Positions 25,985 to 34,120 of a DNA stretch of 64,000 nt are shown piece by piece (within the stretch, counting starts at the first letter, position 1; every line of letters starts with the position of its first letter). The DNA is from Xanthomonas rydalmerensis (GTDB lineage Bacteria; Pseudomonadota; Gammaproteobacteria; Xanthomonadales; Xanthomonadaceae). Below the pieces are notes generated by a model. That model was not told the origin of the DNA. It made no database searches and was given only the letters and a program-made list of their open reading frames with translations. Location: contig NZ_CP126170.1 of the NCBI RefSeq assembly GCF_033170385.1, forward strand, positions 1,140,001-1,204,000. The letters run 5' to 3'. Position numbers and translations under genes: made by a program.

Positions 25985-26764
25985 TCACGCGTAGAGCGCC
26001 ACCGTCTGCCGGCCCCATAGCACCAGCCGCCCGGCCGTGTCCCAGATCTGCATGTCCTGTAGCGAGTAGCCGTCCTCGGCATGGCGGCTGGCCGAACGCA
26101 GCAGGAACCAGTCGCCGGCGCTGGCCGGCTGCGGGAAGTCCAGGCTCCAGGTCATCGAGCTGACCGGCGCCGGCTCGGTGAAGCAGGTCATCGCGGCGGG
26201 CGGCAGGCAGTCGCCCAGCGCGACCAGGGCCACGCTCGGGTCCACGCCGCCGGGGTCGCGATGGCGCGCCCAGACCAGCAATTCCGGGTCGGCCGCGGCG
26301 GACAGCGGCAGCGCGCCGCCGGCCAGGCGCATGTCGAAGTTGGCGACGAAGGCCGGGGTCGCCGTGCTGTCGGCGATCGGCGTCGCCTCGTCGGGGCCGA
26401 CCACCGCCGGCCGCGCCGGCAGGAAGTCGTGGGCGATGCGGCTGGCGCGCGGCTGCGCGAACAGCAGCGCCGCGCGCAAGGCGACCTGCCCGTCGGCCAG
26501 GCAATCGACGCCCACCGAAGTGGCGGACTTGCCCTGGCGCAGCACCTGCGCATCGAAGCGCAGGGTGCCATCGGCCGGGCCGACGAACCCGATATGCGCC
26601 GACTTCAGCGGCGGCAACGCGGACGGCGCCGTGCGCAGCGCGGTCTGCAGCGCCAGCGCCGCGGACAGGCCGCCGAAGGCGGTACGGCCTTGCCGCCAGC
26701 TGGCGGGGACGTCGAATCCCGCGGCGGGGTCGAAGCTTTCGAGGATCTGGGCGAGCGTCGGCAA
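25985..26764 (-). CDS. Acyl-CoA thioesterase-like protein (double hotdog)
   Basis: A 259-residue protein resembling TesB-type double-hotdog thioesterases, which hydrolyse acyl-CoA to fatty acid and CoA. Visible parts are G-R-T-A-F-G-G-L-S-A-A-L near 22-33, the central linker with P-A-F-V-A-N-F-D-M-R-L, and a second hotdog ending with S-R-H-A-E-D-G-Y-S-L-Q-D-M-Q-I-W-D. I place the start at the TTG at 26764, which has an ACGGAGAT ribosome site upstream. The frame is open much further, but that part crosses the 6S RNA gene and its terminator and cannot be coding. Confidence 0.85.
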   Translation of the reverse strand: MPTLAQILESFDPAAGFDVPASWRQGRTAFGGLSAALALQTALRTAPSALPPLKSAHIGFVGPADGTLRFDAQVLRQGKSATSVGVDCLADGQVALRAALLFAQPRASRIAHDFLPARPAVVGPDEATPIADSTATPAFVANFDMRLAGGALPLSAAADPELLVWARHRDPGGVDPSVALVALGDCLPPAAMTCFTEPAPVSSMTWSLDFPQPASAGDWFLLRSASRHAEDGYSLQDMQIWDTAGRLVLWGRQTVALYA

Positions 26765-26879
26765 TCCGGGATCTCCGTGGTGGGTGCACCAGTATCCCGG
26801 GTTTCGGCCGGCGCGAGAACGCGTGGCGCCTGCGCTGCGTCGGCGACGACGCGGGTGGACACGCACGTGGCGGACGCGC

Positions 26880-26914
26880 AAAAAGGAAACGGCGCCTTGC
26901 GGCGCCGCTTCCTG
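26880..26914 (-). terminator. Rho-independent terminator of 6S RNA
   Basis: On the minus strand GGAAGCGGCGCC, a GCAA tetraloop, GGCGCCGTTTCC and a run of five Ts form a near-perfect terminator. It begins about 7 bases after the predicted 3' end of 6S RNA. Confidence 0.93.
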
Positions 26915-26920
26915 GAACAA

Positions 26921-27110
26921 TTGCATTCTCCGCCGTGACGATGCGTGCGAAACGACCTTGAACCCGGGGTTCAAGTGGGATGGCTGGAGAATCATCGGGC
27001 TTCCCGCTACGAGGCGGACCTGCACTCCCGATTCCGTCGCCACCCCGTGGTCGTCATTAAGGGACAAGGCGAATGTTTGCACACGCTGTCGTTCACAGCA
27101 GAGAACGCAA
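26921..27110 (-). ncRNA. ssrS: 6S RNA
   Basis: About 190 bases of minus-strand RNA that mimics an open promoter and binds the RNA polymerase holoenzyme. The 5' end (UUGCGUUCUC) pairs with the 3' end (GAGAAUGCAA) to close the long hairpin. The 3' half contains CACUUGAACCCGGGGUUCAAG, which corresponds to the conserved CUUGAACC...GGUUCAAG block of E. coli 6S RNA. Position fits too: just downstream of zapA, with ygfA further on. It has its own -10 box (27115-27120) and a strong terminator. Ends are estimated from pairing and promoter spacing. Confidence 0.92.
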
Positions 27111-27114
27111 GTGG

Positions 27115-27120
27115 AGTATA
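27115..27120 (-). promoter_or_regulatory. -10 box of the 6S RNA promoter
   Basis: TATACT on the minus strand lies about 6 bases before the predicted 6S RNA 5' end. The -35 element is not obvious. Confidence 0.7.
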
Positions 27121-27205
27121 GCGCCGTGATCGCGCTTGGCTAGTCCGTTCGTCGGTCCTTCGGTGCGTTGCAATTCACGTTGATGATCGCAACGCCAATG
27201 ACGGA

Positions 27206-27499
27206 TCAGCGTGTCGTATCGACGGCGCTGTCCAGGCGCCGATTGAGATCGGCGAGTGTGCGCGCCATCTCGCGGTCGCGCTTTGCCTGTTCGTCGCGCA
27301 GTTGCTGCAACTCGTGCGCCAGGTTCAGCGCCGCCAGGACGGCGACGCGATCCACGGCGGCCATGCGGTTGCTGCCGCGCACCTCGCGCATCTTCGCGTC
27401 GAGCAGGCGTGCGGCGGCGAGCAGGCCGTCGCGCTCCTCGGCCTCGACGCCGACGGTGTATTCGCGGTCGAGGATGCGGACGCTGACCGGTTCGCTCAC
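27206..27499 (-). CDS. zapA: Cell division protein ZapA
   Basis: A 97-residue FtsZ-ring stabiliser. The N-terminal V-S-V-R-I-L-D-R-E-Y-T-V-G-V is the globular ZapA head, followed by a long coiled coil (D-R-V-A-V-L-A-A-L-N-L-A-H-E-L-Q-Q-L). It acts at midcell in the cytoplasm. It overlaps the upstream coiled-coil gene by four bases. The gene order zapA then 6S RNA matches other gammaproteobacteria, and read-through from zapA could feed 6S transcription. Confidence 0.95.
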   Translation of the reverse strand: MSEPVSVRILDREYTVGVEAEERDGLLAAARLLDAKMREVRGSNRMAAVDRVAVLAALNLAHELQQLRDEQAKRDREMARTLADLNRRLDSAVDTTR

Positions 27500-27717
27500 G
27501 TGTGCTGCTCCAGGGACTTCAATCGGGCGATCATCGCTTCCACGCGCGAGCGCGCCTGTTCGTTCTTGGTCAGCAACTGCGAGCGCTCGCCGATCAGCTG
27601 TTCCTGCTGCTGGCGCAGGCTGCGGTTCTCGTCGGACAGGCGCTGGCAGCGCTCGACCAGCGTTTCCACGCGCGCGGCAAGGGCGCGAAGCTCGGCGAGG
27701 GTGTCAGGGCTGTCCAT
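27496..27717 (-). CDS. Small coiled-coil protein of the TIGR02449/ZapB-like type
   Basis: A 73-residue protein predicted to be almost entirely coiled coil, with heptads through L-A-A-R-V-E-T-L-V-E-R-C-Q-R-L and S-D-E-N-R-S-L-R-Q-Q-Q-E-Q-L. It matches the small proteins found next to zapA in gammaproteobacteria (TIGR02449), which resemble ZapB. A role in the division ring beside ZapA is inferred from position. Its stop overlaps the zapA start (4 bp). An in-frame ATG at 27735 would add six residues; 27717 is preferred. Confidence 0.85.
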   Translation of the reverse strand: MDSPDTLAELRALAARVETLVERCQRLSDENRSLRQQQEQLIGERSQLLTKNEQARSRVEAMIARLKSLEQHT

Positions 27718-27784
27718 GGCGCTCACGATAGGCATGCGCCCGAGGGGCGGTCAAGACGCCGCGTGGCGGCGGCATGGCCGGCGC

Positions 27785-30019
27785 TCAGGCAGGCAGCCGC
27801 AACGGTTGCTGCAACAGACGCAGGCAGGCGTCCGGCTCCAGCGCCGGCGCCACCAGGTGGCCCTGGATCTCGTCGCAGCCATGCGCGCGCAGGAACGCCA
27901 GCTGCCCGGCGTCTTCGACGCCCTCGGCCACCACTTTCAATGCCAGCGAGTGGCCCATTGCGATGATGGTGCTGGTGATGGCCTCGTCGTCCGGGTCGCG
28001 GGTGAGGTCGCCGATGAATTCCTGGTCGATCTTCAAGGTGTTGATCGGCAGGCGCTTCAGGTAGGCCAGCGACGAATAGCCGGTGCCGAAGTCGTCGATC
28101 GCCAGGGTCAGCCCCAGCGCGCGGCAGGCGCGCAGCAGCTCGGCGTTCTTGCCGACCTGCGACATCACCACGCTCTCGGTCAGTTCCAGTTCGATGTTGG
28201 CGGCCGGCACGCCGGTCTCGGCGAGGATCTCGGCCATCAGGTCAGGCAGGTTGCCGCGCTCGAGCTGGATCGCCGAGACGTTCACCGACATGCACAGGTC
28301 GGTCAGCCCCATCCGCCGCCAGTCGCGCAGCGCGCTGCAGGCCTGGCGCAGCACCCATTCGCCGATCTCCAGGATCAGCCCGGTCTCCTCGGCCAGCGGG
28401 ATGAACTGGCTGGGCGAGATCGGCCCGAAATCGGCGCTGTGCCAGCGCAGCAGCGCTTCCACGCCGACCACCCGCTGCGTGCGCAGCGAGTAGCGCGGCT
28501 GGTAGACCAGCTTCAGTTCCTGGTCCAGCGGGATCTTGCGCAGCGTGCTGGCCAGGGTGGCGCGGTGGCGCGTGGCCTCGTCCATGCGCGCCGAATACAC
28601 CTGGGCGTTGCGGCGCCCGGCAGCCTTGGCCTGGTACATGGCGGTGTCGGCGTGCTTGAGCAGTTCGCTCGGCAGCAGCGCGTGTTGTGGGAACAGCGAA
28701 ATGCCGATGGAGGTGGAGACCGCGACGTCGGGGCGTTCGTCCAGCCGCAGCGGCGCCTCGAACGCGGCCAGCACGCGTGCGGCCACCGCCTCGGCCTCGC
28801 CCTGGCTGACGATGTCCTCGACCACCACGGTGAATTCGTCGCCGGCCAGGCGCGCCACCGTGTGCTGCGGCCCCACCGCCTGCTGCAGGCGTTCGGCCAC
28901 GGCGCGCAGGACGCGGTCGCCGACCGCGTGGCCGAGCGAGTCGTTGATGTCCTTGAAGCGGTCCAGGTCCAGGAACAGCACCGCGACCGAACCGGCCTGG
29001 CGCCGCGCCCGCACGATCGCCCGTGCCAGGCGCTCGGACAGCAGCGCGCGGTTGGGCAGGCTGGTCAGCGTGTCGTAGTTGGCCAGGTAGCGCAGTTCCT
29101 GCTCGGCGCGCTTCTGTTCGGTGATGTCTTCCAGCACCACCACCTGGAAGCTCTGGCGGCCGTCCGCGTCGACCACGGTATTGCGGCGCAGGTGGCAGAG
29201 GATCTCCTGGCCGTCCTTGCGCCGCTTCCAGGCCTCGCCGCGCCAGTGCCGGCCGTGGTCGGCCACCGGCGCCGCCGGCGTTTCCGGTGCGTGGTCGATC
29301 AGCGCCATCGGTTGGCCCAGCACCTCGCGCTCGCTGTAGCCGGTGATGCGGGTGAAGGCCGGGTTGACCGAGATGAAGCGGCGGTCCTCGTCGAGCACGG
29401 CGACCGCCTCGCCCATGCTGCGCAGCACTTCGGCGGCGATGCGCCGCTCCAGGTCGGCCTGGCGGTGCGAGGTGATGTCGCGTGCAGTGCCGGCGAGCCG
29501 GCGCGGTGCGCCGCTGGCGTCGTAGTCGACCACGCGGCCGCGCACCCGCGCCCAGTGCCAGACCCCGTCGCCGGCCAGGTCCACCCGGTACTCGGCGGTG
29601 TAGATCGCGGTCAGGCCCTGCAGGTGTTCCTGCAGCACCTGCCGCGCCTGTTCCATGTCGTCGGGATGGATGCGCAGCGGCTCGTTCTCGCGGATCACCA
29701 GGCCGATGTCCTGCGCGTGCGGCGTGGCCTCGTCTGCGCGCATCAGCCGCAGCGTGCGCTGTTGCAGGTCGTAATCCCAGAAGTGCTCGCCCGAGGCCCA
29801 CAGCGCCAGCTTCAGGTGCTGGTCGCGCTGCTGCAGCTGCGCATGCCGTTGCAACTGCTCGCGCAGGCGCCGCCGCGAACGCAGCGCGGACAGCGCCAGC
29901 AGGGTGCCCGCCGCCAGCGCGGCGATGGCCGCCAGCGGCCACGCGGCCAGCAGCGTTTCGCCAACCAGGGCGAGGCCGATCCCTTCCGCAGCTCCTGCAG
30001 CAACGTGCTCCAATGGCAT
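27785..30019 (-). CDS. PAS-GGDEF-EAL cyclic-di-GMP signalling protein
   Basis: A 744-residue membrane-anchored protein. A hydrophobic segment at ~18-45 is followed by two PAS domains (~68-187 and ~190-310), a GGDEF domain (~320-480) and an EAL domain (~495-740). The GGDEF loop reads A-G-D-E-F at 392-396, a variant often still active. The EAL side keeps E-A-L at 521-523, N-V-S near 575, D-D-F-G-T-G-Y-S-S, K-I-D and A-E-G-V-E-D, so phosphodiesterase activity looks plausible. Net direction of c-di-GMP turnover cannot be read from sequence. A PilZ protein is encoded 4 kb away. Confidence 0.92.
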   Translation of the reverse strand: MPLEHVAAGAAEGIGLALVGETLLAAWPLAAIAALAAGTLLALSALRSRRRLREQLQRHAQLQQRDQHLKLALWASGEHFWDYDLQQRTLRLMRADEATPHAQDIGLVIRENEPLRIHPDDMEQARQVLQEHLQGLTAIYTAEYRVDLAGDGVWHWARVRGRVVDYDASGAPRRLAGTARDITSHRQADLERRIAAEVLRSMGEAVAVLDEDRRFISVNPAFTRITGYSEREVLGQPMALIDHAPETPAAPVADHGRHWRGEAWKRRKDGQEILCHLRRNTVVDADGRQSFQVVVLEDITEQKRAEQELRYLANYDTLTSLPNRALLSERLARAIVRARRQAGSVAVLFLDLDRFKDINDSLGHAVGDRVLRAVAERLQQAVGPQHTVARLAGDEFTVVVEDIVSQGEAEAVAARVLAAFEAPLRLDERPDVAVSTSIGISLFPQHALLPSELLKHADTAMYQAKAAGRRNAQVYSARMDEATRHRATLASTLRKIPLDQELKLVYQPRYSLRTQRVVGVEALLRWHSADFGPISPSQFIPLAEETGLILEIGEWVLRQACSALRDWRRMGLTDLCMSVNVSAIQLERGNLPDLMAEILAETGVPAANIELELTESVVMSQVGKNAELLRACRALGLTLAIDDFGTGYSSLAYLKRLPINTLKIDQEFIGDLTRDPDDEAITSTIIAMGHSLALKVVAEGVEDAGQLAFLRAHGCDEIQGHLVAPALEPDACLRLLQQPLRLPA

Positions 30020-30107
30020 GGCGGAAAGTGACTTCTGTCAAAGAACGGGTGGTGGAGTGTAGGCGCGTGCCGGAAGCCTCCACAAGCGGCGGCGCACACG
30101 CGATTGC

Positions 30108-30113
30108 TACACT
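30108..30113 (+). promoter_or_regulatory. -10 box upstream of ygfB
   Basis: TACACT at 30108-30113, about 65 bases before the ygfB start; the -35 element is weak. It lies in the divergent region with the GGDEF-EAL gene. Confidence 0.4.
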
Positions 30114-30178
30114 GCGCAGTCCCGATTCCGCTGCGGGCCTCGACAGGCCGGCGGCCAGCGCCCGACAGGCTTCGCTCC

Positions 30179-30724
30179 ATGACTGAACTTCCCACTGCCG
30201 ACCAGATCGCCGATGCCAGCCGGACGCTTGGCCTGGCTGCGTCGGCGGCCGAACTGCACGGCGGCCTGTGCGGCTGGCTGGCCGGCGGCGGCGCCGAGTT
30301 GCCGGCATGGCCGGCGGCCGTGCTCGCCGACGCCAGCATCGCCGCGCCGCGCCCCGGCGACGCGCTGGATCGCCTGCGCGAGGCCACGACTGCGCAACTG
30401 AACGACCGCGATTTCGGCTTCGACCTGGTGCTGGCCGATGCCGGCGCGCCCCTGCCCGAGCGGGCCGACGCGCTGTTCGACTGGTGCCGCGGCTTCCTCG
30501 GCGGCTTCGGCCTGGCCGCAGGGGCCGCGCCGCCGCTGTCCGAGGAAGGGCAGGAAGCGCTGCAGGACGTGGCGCGGCTGGCCCAGGCCAGCGCCGACGA
30601 TTTCGACAGCGGCGACGAGGACGAGGACGCGTTGGCCGAGATCGAGGAGTTCGTGCGCGTGGCGGTGCTGCTGCTGCACAGCGACTGCGTTCTCGGCCCG
30701 CGCCACCGGCAGCGCCTGAACTGA
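30179..30724 (+). CDS. ygfB: UPF0149 (YgfB) family protein
   Basis: A 181-residue acidic helical protein of the YgfB family. The signature E-L-H-G-G-L-C-G near residues 25-32 and the C-terminal F-V-R-V-A-V-L-L-L are present, with a strongly acidic loop (D-S-G-D-E-D-E-D) near 143-150. Its stop overlaps the pepP start (TGATG), and ygfB-pepP is a long-conserved pair in gammaproteobacteria. Molecular function is unresolved in most species. Confidence 0.92.
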   Translation: MTELPTADQIADASRTLGLAASAAELHGGLCGWLAGGGAELPAWPAAVLADASIAAPRPGDALDRLREATTAQLNDRDFGFDLVLADAGAPLPERADALFDWCRGFLGGFGLAAGAAPPLSEEGQEALQDVARLAQASADDFDSGDEDEDALAEIEEFVRVAVLLLHSDCVLGPRHRQRLN

Positions 30725-32070
30725 TGAAGCGGCTCACCGGGATTTCCTCCGGCGAGTACGCGCGCCGGCGCCGGCAGCTGATGGACATGGCCGGCGAGCA
30801 GGCCATCCTGGTGTTGCCGAGCGCGCCGGAGCGGGTGCGCAGCCACGACACGCACTACCCGTACCGGCAGGATTCGGACTTCTGGTACCTGTGCGGCTTC
30901 CCCGAGCCGGATGCGGTGCTGGTGCTGGTGCCCGGGCGCCGTCATGGCGAGGCGCTGCTGTTTTGCCGCGAACGCGATCCCGAGCGTGAAGCCTGGGACG
31001 GCCCGCGGGCGGGCCAGGACGGCGCGGTCGAGCGCTACGGCATGGACGATGCCTATCCGATCGACGACCTCGACGAGATCCTGCCCGGGCTGCTGGAAGG
31101 CCGCTCGCGGGTCTATTACCACTTCGGCCGCGACGTCGATTTCGACCTGAAGCTGATCGGCTGGGTCAAGCGCGTGCGCGAGCAGGTGCGGCACGGCGCG
31201 CAGCCGCCGCACGAGTTCCTGGAACTGGGCCACCTGCTGCACGAGCAGCGCCTGTTCAAGTCGCGCGACGAGATCGCGCTGATGCAGGTGGCCGCCGACC
31301 TGAGCGTGGCCGGGCATCGCGCGGCGATGCGGCTGGCGCGGCCCGGCATGCACGAGTACCAACTGCAGGCCGAGATCGAGCGCGAGTTCCGTGCCGGCGA
31401 CGCCTGGCCTGCCTACGGCAGCATCGTCGGCAGCGGCCACAACGCCTGCGTGCTGCACTACCGCGCCAACGCCGCACGCCTGCGCGACGGCGAGCTGGTG
31501 CTGGTCGACGCCGGTGCCGAATACCGCGGCTATGCCGCCGACATCACCCGCACCTTCCCGGCCAACGGCCGCTTCAGCGCCGAACAACGCGCGCTGCACG
31601 ACCTGGTCGGCGCCGCGCATGCCGCCGCGCTGGCGCAGGCGCGCCCGGGCGTGGCCTACGAGGCCGGGCACCTGGCCGCGGTGCAGACCCTGACCGACGG
31701 CCTGCTGCGGCTGGGCCTGCTCAAGGGCAGCCTGGAGCAGAACCTGGCCAGCGGCGACTACCGGCGTTTCTACCGGCACAAGACCGGGCACTGGCTGGGC
31801 CTGGACGTGCACGACGTCGGCGACTACCGGCTGGCCGGCGAATCGCGCCTGCTCGAGCCGGGCATGGTGTTCACCATCGAACCCGGCCTGTACGTGTCGC
31901 CGGACGACAAGGACGTGGACCCGAAGTGGCGCGGCATCGGCATCCGCACCGAGGACGACGTGCTGATCACCGACGACGGCCACCGCGTGCTCACCGATGC
32001 ACTGGCGCGCAGCGCCGAGGAGATCGAGGCCTTGATGGCTGGGGAGCCGGGATTGGGGATTCGGGATTAG
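30724..32070 (+). CDS. pepP: Xaa-Pro aminopeptidase P
   Basis: A 448-residue dinuclear-metal aminopeptidase removing N-terminal residues before proline. The pita-bread fold ligands are visible: V-D-A-G-A-E-Y-R-G-Y-A-A-D-I-T-R-T-F-P (two Asp), K-T-G-H-W-L-G-L-D-V-H-D (His), T-I-E-P-G-L-Y (Glu) and I-R-T-E-D-D-V-L (Glu). The last few residues (G-L-G-I-R-D) and the TAG stop are encoded by a GGGATT heptamer arm, so the native C-terminus may have been replaced. Translationally coupled to ygfB. Confidence 0.95.
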   Translation: MKRLTGISSGEYARRRRQLMDMAGEQAILVLPSAPERVRSHDTHYPYRQDSDFWYLCGFPEPDAVLVLVPGRRHGEALLFCRERDPEREAWDGPRAGQDGAVERYGMDDAYPIDDLDEILPGLLEGRSRVYYHFGRDVDFDLKLIGWVKRVREQVRHGAQPPHEFLELGHLLHEQRLFKSRDEIALMQVAADLSVAGHRAAMRLARPGMHEYQLQAEIEREFRAGDAWPAYGSIVGSGHNACVLHYRANAARLRDGELVLVDAGAEYRGYAADITRTFPANGRFSAEQRALHDLVGAAHAAALAQARPGVAYEAGHLAAVQTLTDGLLRLGLLKGSLEQNLASGDYRRFYRHKTGHWLGLDVHDVGDYRLAGESRLLEPGMVFTIEPGLYVSPDDKDVDPKWRGIGIRTEDDVLITDDGHRVLTDALARSAEEIEALMAGEPGLGIRD

Positions 32071-32192
32071 GGATGAGGTAACCGCGGCGGCTGGCGCGGG
32101 CTGATCATCCTGAAGAAGAGCGGGTGCAGCCTTGCCTCGCCGGCACGGCATTGCGCGCACTGGCAAATCCCCAATCCCGAATCCCCAATCCC
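32048..32192. repeat. Paired inverted GGGATT heptamer arms, locus E
   Basis: Left arm 32048-32074 overlaps the end of pepP and supplies its stop codon. Right arm 32165-32192 ends 11 bp before the pepQ stop, so both flanking genes end at an arm. Confidence 0.85.
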
Positions 32193-32203
32193 GCGGCGGC
32201 GGC

Positions 32204-33529
<1,326 letters not shown>

Positions 33530-33778
33530 GGCGGTGGCTCGTTCGGCGATGCGGAAACGGGGGCGCCAAGTGTGCCGGAAACGGTGCGGACGTGCGGACA
33601 CGCGTGTGTGGCATGCGCATGCATGCGGCGATGCGAAGCTGCGTTGGCGACGTGGCGGTCTTTGCCGATTCCGTCGGATCTTCCTTGCATCAGATCGCGC
33701 AATGGGCGCGCATGGCCGACGTAGCAGCGGCTGATCCCGCAAAAGGCGACAAGAGCCGCTGCGACGAGGTTGACCTCG

Positions 33779-34120
33779 TTAGCCGCCGGGGCCCGAGTTG
33801 ATCCACTGCCGCAACAGCTCGCGATGCGCAGCGGAAATGGTCAGGAAGCGGAAGCCGGCCCAGGCCTGGCCGGGTGCGTGCGAAGGTTCGCTCCACAACA
33901 GGTGCGCGCCGACGTCGATCTGCACCTCGCGGTCGGCGTGCGGCATCGCGAAGCGCAACTGGTACAGCGCGTCCTCGTGCAGCGGCGCCGAGGCCAGCAA
34001 CAGCATGCCGTGTTCGGACACGTTGCCGAGGCGGCCGACCACGGCGTCTTCCATCAGGTCCAGCACCGGCACCATCTCCGGCACCTGGCGGCGCGGCGAG
34101 CGGCGGGCGTCGACGCTCAT
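33779..34120 (-). CDS. PilZ domain protein
   Basis: A 113-residue PilZ domain, a family that often binds cyclic di-GMP. It starts D-A-R-R-S-P-R-R, close to the R-x-x-x-R ligand-binding motif, and has L-G-N-V-S-E-H-G-M-L-L near 31-41, which fits the (D/N)-x-S-x-x-G motif. So c-di-GMP binding is plausible. Its start overlaps the stop of the DUF1631 gene by four bases, indicating translational coupling and suggesting joint function. Confidence 0.88.
   Translation of the reverse strand: MSVDARRSPRRQVPEMVPVLDLMEDAVVGRLGNVSEHGMLLLASAPLHEDALYQLRFAMPHADREVQIDVGAHLLWSEPSHAPGQAWAGFRFLTISAAHRELLRQWINSGPGG

Noticed and set aside
26765..27082. N-terminal extension of the thioesterase to an ATG at 27082
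   Set aside because: The extension would run through the 6S RNA gene and its terminator and has no similarity to thioesterases; a TTG at 26764 has a ribosome site and starts the conserved part.
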